Below, one piece after another: positions 1-7,846 of a DNA stretch of 47,240 nt. Position numbers and translations under genes: made by a program. The notes beneath the pieces were generated by a model that was given only the letters and a program-made list of their open reading frames with translations, did no database searches and was not told the origin of the DNA. Source of the DNA: a virus; IMG/VR virus record IMGVR_UViG_3300030329_004816, positions 1 through 47,240 of that record; one strand, given 5' to 3'. Numbering within the stretch: the first letter of the stretch is position 1; each line of letters starts with the position of its first letter.

Positions 1-34
1 CAATCTGACCTGCATGTTTAATTTAGAGCAAAAA

Positions 35-835
35 TCAGCTATTTGGGTTAGCTGGGGATTTGACTTCGTGAGAGGCCTGAGTGCCTTCATCGAGCATGGT
101 GACTGTGGGCATTCTGAAGTCGAAAACGTGTCCGGTTCTCCATTGTGAGGAGACTTTATTTTTATTTTCGACATGGAACTCACCTAAGAACTGATAGACT
201 TCTGTATCGGTATCCTCTGCATCTTTAGCGTCTCGGCTAGTATCGTGAACGATTTCCAACTTATCTGGGCCAGTGAGGTGGTAGGAATAGATTTTCCAAT
301 CAAAATTGACAGACTCATTGTAAGTAACTTCTCCTCCATGATTGTGGTTGGCGGTATTTGTGGTTGCTGTGTATTCTCTTCTGGTGAATGTGGCTTTGAT
401 CCAGTAGTAGTTGCCTCCGGTGTCGAGGGGTACTGCGGTGTGTGTGGGGTCGCTACCCATATCAGGGACGTAGAAGTTTTTGTATGATTGTTTTGGTAGA
501 ATGAGTTTTCTACCTGCTTCGTCTGATCCTGATGTTCTATCGTCCCAAGGTGCTAATACGAGTCCTTGGGCTATTTTAAGCGCACCGCCTTCGACATCTG
601 GGGTTGGAGACCAGTAACTTTCTGAATCGGCGGAGCCTTCACGTTGGGCGAGGACGTTATATTTTTTCCCATCGAGGGAGGTAATGGTTTCGTCATCGTA
701 CTGACTTAGATACTCTGTGAGTTCTTTTCCTGTGGAATGTGATTCTTTTAGGGATCGGTTATTATCCTGTTGGAATCCGGGTTCATCTGGATCTGGTGGT
801 GGAAATGAAAAAAAAGATTTGCTGAATGCGGCCAT
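35..835 (-). CDS. Hypothetical protein, probable virion component
   Basis: 266 aa with a proline-rich N-terminus (FPPPDPDEPG near residues 11-20). The C-terminal two thirds is rich in aromatic and beta-type residues, including a YYWIKATFTRREY segment. There is no signal peptide or membrane segment and I do not recognise a family. It is transcribed away from the scaffold gene across a 46-bp intergenic region holding three GTTGA half sites. Its position beside scaffold and capsid genes suggests a structural or tail-associated role, which is inference only. Start: the ATG at 835 is the first in frame and leaves a compact divergent spacer. Confidence 0.7.
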   Translation of the reverse strand: MAAFSKSFFSFPPPDPDEPGFQQDNNRSLKESHSTGKELTEYLSQYDDETITSLDGKKYNVLAQREGSADSESYWSPTPDVEGGALKIAQGLVLAPWDDRTSGSDEAGRKLILPKQSYKNFYVPDMGSDPTHTAVPLDTGGNYYWIKATFTRREYTATTNTANHNHGGEVTYNESVNFDWKIYSYHLTGPDKLEIVHDTSRDAKDAEDTDTEVYQFLGEFHVENKNKVSSQWRTGHVFDFRMPTVTMLDEGTQASHEVKSPANPNS

Positions 836-838
836 ATC

Positions 839-871
839 GTTGACTATACACTAACGTCAACTATTTGTTGA
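839..871. promoter_or_regulatory. Divergent control region with three GTTGA half sites
   Basis: The 46 bp between the divergent starts at 835 and 882 hold GTTGAC (839-844), its inverted copy GTCAAC (856-861) and a third copy GTTGA (867-871). The spacers are 11 and 5 nt. The outer pair is a perfect 6-bp inverted repeat, and the inner pair makes a 5-bp hairpin with loop TATTT. The first copy contains TTGAC, so it could double as a -35 element, but no convincing -10 follows at the right spacing. An operator for a dimeric regulator is the simplest reading. Confidence 0.4.
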
Positions 872-881
872 TGTAAAATTT

Positions 882-2075
882 ATGGATACAGAGGAAGTTA
901 CTGCCGATGAATTACAGCACGACCCTATTGAGGAGTCGGATTCTGTCGCATCTGAGAACAATGAATCCCTGCAACCTGAGACGGACGAGTCGCAAGGCTC
1001 GGAAATAACAGAAGAAAACAACGATGCTGTTTCGGAAGAGGCAGTGGAAGTGGATTCTTCTTCGGAGGTAAACATTGATGACTTATCGACAGTTGAGGCT
1101 GTAGATGAGTTATTGGAGAAATTCGAGACTGAGGAAAACTTTGAGCTTAACTCTAAGCCTGAACCTGATCCTGTAGAGGATGAGGAGCCGCAGGAAGAGG
1201 AGAGTGAGGAGCCTACGACCGAATCGCTGGATCAAGAACAAGATGAACAACCTGAGACTGAAGAGTCACAGGAGGAAGAAATTGAATCCAAGCCAGTTAA
1301 GAGGAGGTTTGCGGCGCAGAACGAGCTAGAGAATGAGTTCGTATCTGTAAAGCAGAGGAATCCGGATGTTTCGATAGAAGATGCTCTTAGCATGGCTAAG
1401 AAGAATCTTGGAATTGAGGAAGTTACTGAAGCGAAAGCGGAAAGTGATGAGCCTGAAGAGTCAGCAGAGCCGACCATGACAAGTGAGGAAGCTCAATTAG
1501 AGGCTGATGCGAAGGCGGAAGAGCATCGACAAGCGATGGTTGACCTTGATTTCGAGAAAGCGGCTGAACTTGCTGTTGAGATTCGAAATCTTGATAAGCA
1601 GGTATTTGAGTTAAAATCAAATGAGCAGAAGGCTAGTATTGAGGCTGAGAAGCAGTTTAATGCTAACTTTGATGCGGATCAGGAAAAGGCTGTAGCCATG
1701 TATCCGGACGCAGGTTCTCCAAACTCTAAGTTGGCTGAAAGGATGAGAGAGATTGACCAATCGTTGAAAGACACTGGCAATGATCTTTATTTTTCGGCAG
1801 ACAAAGTATCTAAGATTGCGCAGATGGCGGCGAACGAGATGGGCATTGCTCCTCTTGCGCCGGGACAAAAGCCAAAAGCCGCAGTTAAAGAAAAGTCATC
1901 ACCAAAGCCGCCTAAGAAGGTTCCCATTCCGCCGCCAAGTGCTTCCGGATCAGCAAAGACAAATCAAATATCGGAAGCTGACAGGCAACATGCGGATAGC
2001 GAGGCTATCTCAGCATTAGATTCGGTTGATGCGTTGGAGAGTTATCTCGATGACGCTATTGGCGGAACCTACTAG
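882..2075 (+). CDS. Putative capsid scaffolding protein
   Basis: 397 aa, very acidic. Residues 1-150 are almost entirely Glu/Asp/Ser/Gln low-complexity sequence. A predicted helical, coiled-coil-like region follows (about 160-330), then a Lys/Pro segment ending in PIPPPSASGSAK and an acidic C-terminal helix. This composition, with a PxPPxSGS stretch near the end, is typical of phage scaffolding proteins, which fill the procapsid during assembly and then leave. The gene lies 36 bp upstream of the major capsid gene in the same direction, the usual order. No protease motif is visible. Several antisense and out-of-frame ORFs here are composition artefacts of GAN/GAR-rich codons. Confidence 0.75.
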   Translation: MDTEEVTADELQHDPIEESDSVASENNESLQPETDESQGSEITEENNDAVSEEAVEVDSSSEVNIDDLSTVEAVDELLEKFETEENFELNSKPEPDPVEDEEPQEEESEEPTTESLDQEQDEQPETEESQEEEIESKPVKRRFAAQNELENEFVSVKQRNPDVSIEDALSMAKKNLGIEEVTEAKAESDEPEESAEPTMTSEEAQLEADAKAEEHRQAMVDLDFEKAAELAVEIRNLDKQVFELKSNEQKASIEAEKQFNANFDADQEKAVAMYPDAGSPNSKLAERMREIDQSLKDTGNDLYFSADKVSKIAQMAANEMGIAPLAPGQKPKAAVKEKSSPKPPKKVPIPPPSASGSAKTNQISEADRQHADSEAISALDSVDALESYLDDAIGGTY

Positions 2076-2111
2076 GTGTCTGTTTGAGTCCGAGCAACTC
2101 AATTAGAAAAA

Positions 2112-3629
2112 ATGGCATATTCAACATCGCCGCCGTCCAGTAACACTGGTGCTGGGTTAAAGGCGCAATCTGGAGAGTCTAAACTCTACCAGAAGACATT
2201 AGAGGTGTATGAGCAGACATCTGACTTCTTTCAACAGTTTGAGGGAGGCAGGGATGCTCTTATACGTACAAACACTGACGTGAGCAAAGGCGCAGGTCAG
2301 ACAGTTACAATCAGATCACTCGCAGGATTCTATGGTGAGCCTAAAGAGGGTGATGCACAGTTCGAGCAGTCTTCAGACTTTGAAGAGTTCAAGATGCAGG
2401 ACTACCAGTTAAAAGTTGACTACATTCGTTGGGCAACTCGTATGACTGAGCGTTCTGAGGAGTTCATGGGTATCCGTGGAGAACTCAAAGCAGGAGTACC
2501 TCGTGAAGCAGGTAAGTGGCTTGGAAGAATCAAGACTGAGCGTATGTTCAAGACCTTGATCGAAAGAGCTTCTTCTGAGAACAAGATTACTGCTAACGGC
2601 AAAACTCAAGGAACGGCTGATAGTGCAGGAAGTTCTCTTCTTTCTGCTGATACACTCAGCTATGACGAGATCATTTCTGGTGCAACCAAGCTGAAAACTC
2701 TTGGTGGTGAACCTGCTTTGATCGGAACTGAAGGTAAAAATTCAGTTAAGGGTTATGCGGTTATTGCCGCAACAGATTCATTATTCTCCTTGGAGAGTGA
2801 CAGTGATTACCTTGATGCAATGAAGTATTCTGATGGCCGTGGCCGAGGAAATCTTCGTTTCGCAGGTGGTTACTCTAATCTCCGTGGAAACATGATTTGT
2901 GAGTACAACAGCATTGATCACGATGGTGATGGTGCTATCGGATCTCCATTAGCTCCTAAAGCTATTCTGGGTGAAGAAGTAGTCGTTGCAGGTAATGGCA
3001 GTGCGGAAAGCTCAAAATTCCTTAAAGGTGGTGGCAGTGCCGCCGCCGCCGCAAAGACTAATGTTTTATACTTCAAGTGGTTTGACGGCTATGCTTACAA
3101 GTTTAGCGAAGGCGATGCTTTAACTGCTGAGACAACTAACGAGAAGTACTTGCTGGTCACTAACCCGAACAATGGAACTGCACACGCTAATAAGTGTAAC
3201 GTTGTTTCCTATAAGGTTAATGATGGTAACAAGATTACAATCTTCAAGGCTTCTGCCGCTTCTGGAGCAAATGCCCATGTGGGTGGTGTACATAGTGACC
3301 AAGCTCCATTTGCAAATAATCTAACACTCACTCTTCAAGTAGGTGCTACAATCGTACCATGTACTCCAGAGGGAGTTCCATACGCTGATACTCTTTTCCT
3401 TGCGAAAGGGGCCGCAGTTCGTGGATACGGAAAGCACCGTAACAAGCGTGGTACTGACACACATGAGGATGGATTCGTAACTGATCTTTACATTAGATCA
3501 GTATTTGGACAGGCAGTCCGTGAGGATGCCGCAGGACGTAAGCCGGGTGTCCTTAGATTGCGCCATGCAATCAGGTACGCAGGTTTACCACACTTCAACG
3601 TGGATGCTACATCAGTAGTTGCTACATAA
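2112..3629 (+). CDS. Major capsid protein, N4 gp56-like
   Basis: 505 aa, expected to form the icosahedral head shell. The sequence resembles the N4 gp56 family of major capsid proteins: an N-terminal helical arm (YQKTLEVYEQTSDFFQQFEG), a central part with KMQDYQLKVDYIRWATRM and RTERMFKTLIERASS, then a segment with YAVIAATDSLFSLE and NLRFAGGYSNLRGNMICEYN. Residues about 300-420 form a Gly/Ala/Ser-rich insertion that could be a surface domain; it contains a GSAAAAAK run. The family call rests on recalled motifs, not alignment. The gene follows scaffold and is closed by a strong hairpin at 3643-3681, consistent with a highly expressed transcript. Confidence 0.82.
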   Translation: MAYSTSPPSSNTGAGLKAQSGESKLYQKTLEVYEQTSDFFQQFEGGRDALIRTNTDVSKGAGQTVTIRSLAGFYGEPKEGDAQFEQSSDFEEFKMQDYQLKVDYIRWATRMTERSEEFMGIRGELKAGVPREAGKWLGRIKTERMFKTLIERASSENKITANGKTQGTADSAGSSLLSADTLSYDEIISGATKLKTLGGEPALIGTEGKNSVKGYAVIAATDSLFSLESDSDYLDAMKYSDGRGRGNLRFAGGYSNLRGNMICEYNSIDHDGDGAIGSPLAPKAILGEEVVVAGNGSAESSKFLKGGGSAAAAAKTNVLYFKWFDGYAYKFSEGDALTAETTNEKYLLVTNPNNGTAHANKCNVVSYKVNDGNKITIFKASAASGANAHVGGVHSDQAPFANNLTLTLQVGATIVPCTPEGVPYADTLFLAKGAAVRGYGKHRNKRGTDTHEDGFVTDLYIRSVFGQAVREDAAGRKPGVLRLRHAIRYAGLPHFNVDATSVVAT

Positions 3630-3642
3630 AATAGCTAGGTTT

Positions 3643-3681
3643 TCTGGGGGGGTGAGTTTTGGTAGTTCTCACCCTCCCAGA
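3643..3681 (+). terminator. Strong hairpin after the capsid gene
   Basis: A 14-bp stem (3643-3656 with 3668-3681) contains a single G-U wobble and closes an 11-nt loop (TTTTGGTAGTT). The stem has seven consecutive G and pairs throughout. Only a weak T-rich stretch follows (3688-3702), after an 8-nt gap. It may therefore be an imperfect terminator allowing read-through, or an mRNA 3'-end stabiliser or processing site that keeps capsid mRNA in excess over downstream genes. Confidence 0.7.
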
Positions 3682-3710
3682 TGCCAGTTTAATTTTTATT
3701 TTTAGATAAA

Positions 3711-3986
3711 ATGGCTGAAACAAAAGCAATAATCTGTTTGCCGAGGCAGAGCATTCATAAGAACCCAAAGATGTGGGAGTTTACTCTTTCAAATCAATTT
3801 GCAGGTCTTCATGTGTGGCAGAATCGGGCAATGGATTTAAACGAATTTAATGAGGTTAGTGAGACAGTAATGAAACGAGCTATCCAGAGGGGTTTTAAGC
3901 CTTTTGCACTGCTTGTTAATGTTGACGCTCCAAAACCAAAAAAGAAGGCAACTAAAAAGGCCGCAAAGAAAAAGGGGGATAAATAA
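3711..3986 (+). CDS. Small basic-tailed protein, unknown
   Basis: 91 aa. The N-terminal 70 residues are globular-looking (QSIHKNPKMWEFTLSNQF, then a helical part ending FKPFALLVNVD). The last 20 residues are almost all Lys/Ala/Pro, a nucleic-acid-binding type tail. No family recognised. It starts 29 bp after the hairpin behind the capsid gene and ends directly before the next start (TAA then ATG), so it is co-translated with the structural proteins. A virion-associated or head-decoration role is inference. Confidence 0.7.
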   Translation: MAETKAIICLPRQSIHKNPKMWEFTLSNQFAGLHVWQNRAMDLNEFNEVSETVMKRAIQRGFKPFALLVNVDAPKPKKKATKKAAKKKGDK

Positions 3987-4427
3987 ATGGCTCTTTCAAA
4001 TCACGCAGAAAATTTAATACTGGATACTTTATTTGGGGTTAACGACACTTACGCCAATGGGGGCAGTTCACTGGACATGAATAATGTTTATATTGCATTA
4101 TTCACAAGCGAAACTACGGACTCCGGTGGAGGCAATGAGGTTAACACAAGCGGCACTGGGTATGCCAGACTCGCCGTTGCAAACAATAATTCTGACAATA
4201 AATGGACAGATGCGGTTGGTGGCGTTAAAAAGAACGCTGTAGAATTGACGGTTACCACAGGGTCGGGTGCGTCAGCAGACTGGGGAACAATTACTCATGT
4301 GGGTATCTTTGATGCCGTAACCGGAGGTAATCTACTTGTTCATGGGCCTTTAACGGCATCTAAAACTGTTTCGACTGGAGATGTTTTTAAGTTCGCTATA
4401 AACGACCTTCAGATCACTCTCAACTAA
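3987..4427 (+). CDS. Small phage structural protein
   Basis: 146 aa. The sequence follows a pattern I associate with a widespread small phage structural family: an N-terminal helix (SNHAENLILDTLFG), then VYIALFTSETTDSGGG, GTGYARLAVA, and a GIFDAVTGGNLLVHGPL block ending in a beta strand. Such proteins lie among head or tail genes and are annotated as tail-fibre-like or minor structural proteins. The gene abuts both neighbours with no intergenic space, so it belongs to the virion operon. The exact location in the particle cannot be read from the sequence. Confidence 0.7.
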   Translation: MALSNHAENLILDTLFGVNDTYANGGSSLDMNNVYIALFTSETTDSGGGNEVNTSGTGYARLAVANNNSDNKWTDAVGGVKKNAVELTVTTGSGASADWGTITHVGIFDAVTGGNLLVHGPLTASKTVSTGDVFKFAINDLQITLN

Positions 4428-5732
4428 ATGGCAACCCATTCAGCCAACACTGTCCTTGGTGGGGTATGTGGTGTTCTTGCTACGGCAACAACCATAACTA
4501 GTCCCACTGCGGCGAACATAATATGCAGTTCGTCAGTTCAGGCTGACGGTACTGTAATCTACGCCAAGTTTGGAAGTGCTAATCTATTAGCATCTTCCTC
4601 TATTAAAGCCGCAGGAAGGTTGACAGTTGACTACCTATCGGTAGGGGATGTGGTGGATGAGGTTTTAATGCTCTGGGGCATTGAATCTAAAGACTTGGCG
4701 AAGGATTTTCTTAGGCAACAGGCTATCAATGAAATTAATGCCTCGATGCAGTTTGTTTCCTCACAGGCCAAGGGACTGGAATATCTGGGGAGGACAACAA
4801 GGACTTATGATTTATCTCAGAATACGGCATCTGTAAGCCTCGAGGCTGACGTTCAGAATGTTATTGGCCCTGTTCGATGGTCTCGACCTGCTGTAGCGAT
4901 TGAGATTATTAAAAACACCAGCCCCTATTGTTGGATAGTGGATTTAGGAAGACTCGAAAGAGGGAACTTTACTTTAACTTTAACAGTTGGGGGAAGTGCG
5001 ACCACTTTTGATGCATGGGTAAAAGAGCCTGACGGAACTGATCCATTCACTCGCCATTATCAAGCTAATGATAAAACGCCTGGTGATTACACAAATAACA
5101 CAGGGAGGCTCGATCAAAGTTTAGATATACCTTTGATGTTAACTACACTGGAAGGTAATTCCAATGTAGCTAAAGGGGATTTGTTTATAACTGGAGAATG
5201 GCCCAGATATAAAATTGAATTAACAAACTCTGGAAGTGCTAGTTTAGGTGTTAGCAATATAAGTTCTGCAACGCTTCGAAGTGAAGATACTCCATTGAGA
5301 CCTATTGCTTCTAGGGGGCAGTTGGAATCTTGGAGGCAGACAACAGGGGCTTACCAAACCGGACATCCTGAATATTATTACATATCGAGAACCAAATCGA
5401 CTGAAAAAGATTCAACATCCATTAGTTTGGAAGTGAGGCCTCATCCGGATCTAGGTCAAGGGGTGGCCGTTGGAACTCTTTCAGTGGATGTGGCAACCGA
5501 GCCTCCCCGGTTCTCATGGCTGGATGTTGTTGCCGCTTCAAACGTCCCTATTCCTCATCGTTACGTTGAGAGTCTATTTTTGCCCATTGTTCGTTACCGG
5601 GCAACAGTGAGCCAGTATTACGTTGGGACTCAGGAAACATCCGCATCCATTCAGGCAGGGTATCAATCAGCACTTGCTCAGTACGGAATGGTTGATCCTC
5701 AAATCAAGGAAGCAGAGGAGGCGGTAGCATGA
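4428..5732 (+). CDS. Putative neck/head-tail adaptor-type structural protein
   Basis: 434 aa. The N-terminal 70 residues are Ala/Ser/Thr-rich. A helical block follows (DEVLMLWGIESKDLAKDFLRQQAINEINASMQF, about 78-110), then a beta-rich middle with LERGNFTLTLTVGG, which looks like a small insert domain. The C-terminal block has PHRYVESLFLPIVRYRA and a helical tail. The helical block and the xRYVESLFLPxxRxxA pattern resemble phage adaptor or tail-completion proteins joining portal and tail. The next protein has a related block (DEYCESMLVPLAARE), so the two may be distant paralogues. The stop overlaps the next start by 4 nt (ATGA). Confidence 0.6.
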   Translation: MATHSANTVLGGVCGVLATATTITSPTAANIICSSSVQADGTVIYAKFGSANLLASSSIKAAGRLTVDYLSVGDVVDEVLMLWGIESKDLAKDFLRQQAINEINASMQFVSSQAKGLEYLGRTTRTYDLSQNTASVSLEADVQNVIGPVRWSRPAVAIEIIKNTSPYCWIVDLGRLERGNFTLTLTVGGSATTFDAWVKEPDGTDPFTRHYQANDKTPGDYTNNTGRLDQSLDIPLMLTTLEGNSNVAKGDLFITGEWPRYKIELTNSGSASLGVSNISSATLRSEDTPLRPIASRGQLESWRQTTGAYQTGHPEYYYISRTKSTEKDSTSISLEVRPHPDLGQGVAVGTLSVDVATEPPRFSWLDVVAASNVPIPHRYVESLFLPIVRYRATVSQYYVGTQETSASIQAGYQSALAQYGMVDPQIKEAEEAVA

Positions 5733-6595
5733 CAACGACTGAGCTAGTTCAGCGTCTTTTGCGCTATACAAAATTTGACGATATCGGGAATCTACCTGTT
5801 GATGACACCATTGATATTCTCGAGGCAATAAGTTCAGGTATAAGAGACTGGTGCATGTTAGCACCTGCTGACTTCACAAGGAGAACAGTTACAGCAACTT
5901 TAAAGAAAAGTGCGACCCTAGATGATTGTGTATTCAAGTCAGGGTCTAAGGATTTTACACCATCAGCCAATCTCAGTGAATACATTGGCTCAACCTGCAA
6001 GATAGAAGGGGAGAGCGAATACAACAGAATTACAGAAAACGGAAAACTGTTATTTGAGTCAGAGACCACAGGATCTAAAAAATTAGAATACTGGAAGGAT
6101 GCGATCAATTTAGGAAGGACTCAAAAAGTTATATCTGCCCCTTTGATAAGAGGAAACAGACTGCGCATGTGGCATGATGCCGACAGGGATCGCAGGACTG
6201 ATGGCAATTCAACTTTATGGAGAGACTATGCGACAGGAGAACCTAAAAGATACTGGCTTGATACAGAGGACAGCGCATCAAACTCGCCTCCTCGGTTTGT
6301 TCTTCGTGTTTGGCCTCTTCCAACTTCTGATGAACAGATAAGTTTTGATGTTCAGGTAACTGCCCCCAGGTATTCACCTTCCGCCCTTACGAACCCTGAA
6401 CACGTTCCAGTCATGGACGAATACTGCGAGTCTATGCTTGTTCCATTAGCGGCCAGAGAACTCATTTCCTCTCCTATCTTTAATGGGAATGCTTCTGCCG
6501 TCATGGAAGCAGGTAAGAGAGCAGAGAGAAGGGCAATTAACCTCGTTCCTGTCAGTGCGACAGCGAATGCAATCTTCACCCCTACTGGGTGGTAA
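5729..6595 (+). CDS. Putative neck/adaptor-type structural protein
   Basis: 288 aa. It begins with a helical segment (TELVQRLLRYTK to EAISSGIRDWCML), has a beta-rich middle, and ends with a helical block containing VPVMDEYCESMLVPLAAREL and KRAERRAINL. The pattern resembles phage tail-tube, adaptor or head-completion proteins, which also begin with an N-terminal helix and close with a conserved helical VxxxYxExMLxPLxxR block. It is translationally coupled to the upstream gene by a 4-nt overlap. Function is inferred from order and pattern only. Confidence 0.6.
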   Translation: MTTTELVQRLLRYTKFDDIGNLPVDDTIDILEAISSGIRDWCMLAPADFTRRTVTATLKKSATLDDCVFKSGSKDFTPSANLSEYIGSTCKIEGESEYNRITENGKLLFESETTGSKKLEYWKDAINLGRTQKVISAPLIRGNRLRMWHDADRDRRTDGNSTLWRDYATGEPKRYWLDTEDSASNSPPRFVLRVWPLPTSDEQISFDVQVTAPRYSPSALTNPEHVPVMDEYCESMLVPLAARELISSPIFNGNASAVMEAGKRAERRAINLVPVSATANAIFTPTGW

Positions 6596-6607
6596 CCATC
6601 AAAAGCA

Positions 6608-6748
6608 ATGCCAAACATCGGAGGAAAAAAGTTTGATTATACACCGGAGGGAATAGAAGCCTCCAAGATATACAAAAAAAAGCCTGAGAGAATGGATGTC
6701 GTGGAGCGGCCTCCTTATAAGGCAAAGAAGAAAAAAACTCGAAAATGA
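6608..6748 (+). CDS. 46-aa lysine-rich small phage protein
   Basis: The product begins MPNIGGKKFDYTPEGIEASK and ends in a Lys/Arg-rich tail (KAKKKKTRK). The N-terminal pattern, MPxxGxKxFxYTxxGxxAAKxYxKK, is one I recognise in very small proteins of many phages, whose function is unknown. It lies 12 bp after the preceding gene in the same direction, and an ATG with a basic, phage-like product supports a real gene although it is short. Confidence 0.65.
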   Translation: MPNIGGKKFDYTPEGIEASKIYKKKPERMDVVERPPYKAKKKKTRK

Positions 6749-6871
6749 AAGAAGAAGGGTAAGCGCAGTTAGTGTTCCTTTCTTCTCACCAATCTCGCAG
6801 TGACAGGGTTTCGTGTGCGCACAGAAATTGGCGATGTGGCCGGGGTTGGTGAGAGGGAAGGGGCAGATGTT

Positions 6872-7171
6872 ATGAGCAAATCACTAGATTTTAAATTTAT
6901 TGCTTCACTCCTGCTTGGTCTTCTTATCCAAGCGGCTGGAATCGTGTGGTGGGCTTCAAAGCTTCAAGCAGATGTTCAGCACAACGATTTTCAAATAAAG
7001 ATGATGGCGAAGGACGTTGAGAAACACGCAATTTTTGTACGTGATTGGCCGAGTGGCAAATATGGGAGTGGATCGCTCCCGGATGATGTAAGACAGAACT
7101 TACATATAGAAAATCTGCGCCGACAACTAGATACTATATCCGAGGCTTTTTTAAGGGACACCCAAAAATGA
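6872..7171 (+). CDS. Single-span membrane protein with coiled coil
   Basis: 99 aa from the ATG at 6872, chosen because a purine-rich GAGAGGGAAGGGG sits just upstream; the frame stays open back to 6800. Residues 9-28 form one transmembrane helix (ASLLLGLLIQAAGIVWW). A soluble helical tail follows with heptad-like spacing (LQADVQHNDFQIKMMAKDVEKH, then HIENLRRQLDTISEAFL). This topology occurs in holins, spanin-like proteins and small injection-related membrane proteins. The main lysis genes lie 5 kb away, so a virion or entry role is equally possible. The stop overlaps the next start (ATGA). Confidence 0.65.
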   Translation: MSKSLDFKFIASLLLGLLIQAAGIVWWASKLQADVQHNDFQIKMMAKDVEKHAIFVRDWPSGKYGSGSLPDDVRQNLHIENLRRQLDTISEAFLRDTQK

Positions 7172-7539
7172 AATGGGCATGGGTAGGGATATTTTTTTGT
7201 TTTTCGTCACTACTAAAATCTGATGATCACTGGGGTACGATTCCTCCAGTCCCCGAGCTACAAATCTTTCACTTTCCTGAGATGGGAGTTATCGAGATTA
7301 GTTGGATCAGCGATTCAACCTTTACGAAGCCTGTATGGTATCTTTTAGAGGTGAAACAAATCGATGAGGATGGCAATCCTGATTCTAACGCTAACTGGTA
7401 TAGACCCTTTAACCCACTTCAAGGGACTAATTTTAACGAGAGGGTTTCCTTGAATCTTACTTATAGGAATGCGGCAGGGGATATCCAGCCTTGGTTCAAT
7501 GCGGAAATGATACGCATTCGTGTAATGTGGGGAGCTTAA
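7168..7539 (+). CDS. Secreted hypothetical protein
   Basis: 123 aa with a signal-peptide-like N-terminus (MKWAWVGIFFCFSSLLKS, cleavage possible near residue 18). A beta-rich domain follows (IEISWISDSTFTKPVWYLLEVKQI), reminiscent of a fibronectin/Ig-like fold, ending EMIRIRVMWGA. No family is recognised. It is coupled to the preceding membrane protein by an ATGA overlap, so the pair probably acts at the cell envelope. It ends 4 bp before the convergent gene at 7544 with no terminator between them. Confidence 0.65.
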   Translation: MKWAWVGIFFCFSSLLKSDDHWGTIPPVPELQIFHFPEMGVIEISWISDSTFTKPVWYLLEVKQIDEDGNPDSNANWYRPFNPLQGTNFNERVSLNLTYRNAAGDIQPWFNAEMIRIRVMWGA

Positions 7540-7543
7540 TATC

Positions 7544-7831
7544 TTACGCCTCTTTCTTCCAAGGGTTTGGCTTAAAGCGGTATGCATTGCCTTCCTCGTC
7601 ATGTCCTGCGACATATTCAAGGTTTGCCGGGGGGAATGCGTTATTATCTTTTTCATTCCACATACTGACAATTTCCTCTTCCGTGCTGTCATCCACATAG
7701 ATAACCAGTCCAGTCCTTTTGAACGTGATATAAGCGGCATTGTTACTCGATCTTGTAATTGTTATACCTGTATCAGCCGTCAGTGCTTTTTTGAGGTCAT
7801 ATTTATAGTCTCTCCATGAACTTGGCTTCAT
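7544..7831 (-). CDS. Hypothetical protein with N-terminal WRDYK motif
   Basis: 95 aa, acidic, no known family. It begins MKPSSWRDYKYDLKK, and the same WRDYK motif occurs in the next upstream gene (TWRDYKRYIKF), suggesting a shared element or paralogy. It is the last gene of the leftward set that starts at the consensus promoter near 9502-9529. The start is supported by a CAAGAAAGGATAAAA leader just upstream, the same ribosome-binding block used elsewhere in this module. Confidence 0.65.
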   Translation of the reverse strand: MKPSSWRDYKYDLKKALTADTGITITRSSNNAAYITFKRTGLVIYVDDSTEEEIVSMWNEKDNNAFPPANLEYVAGHDEEGNAYRFKPNPWKKEA

Positions 7832-7846
7832 TTTTATCCTTTCTTG

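Noticed and set aside
857-1075. Minus-strand Ser/Thr-rich frames inside the scaffold gene (also 1232-1477)
   Set aside because: They are complements of the Glu/Asp-rich scaffold codons, and low-complexity antisense products of this kind are expected by composition.
6800-6871. Longer start for the membrane protein at 6872
   Set aside because: The 24 extra residues are hydrophilic and would precede the membrane helix unnaturally. A strong purine-rich site lies just before the ATG at 6872.
7345-7740. 131-residue minus-strand frame
   Set aside because: It overlaps two better-supported genes (7168-7539 and 7544-7831) on both sides of their convergent junction and has no ribosome-binding leader of the module type.
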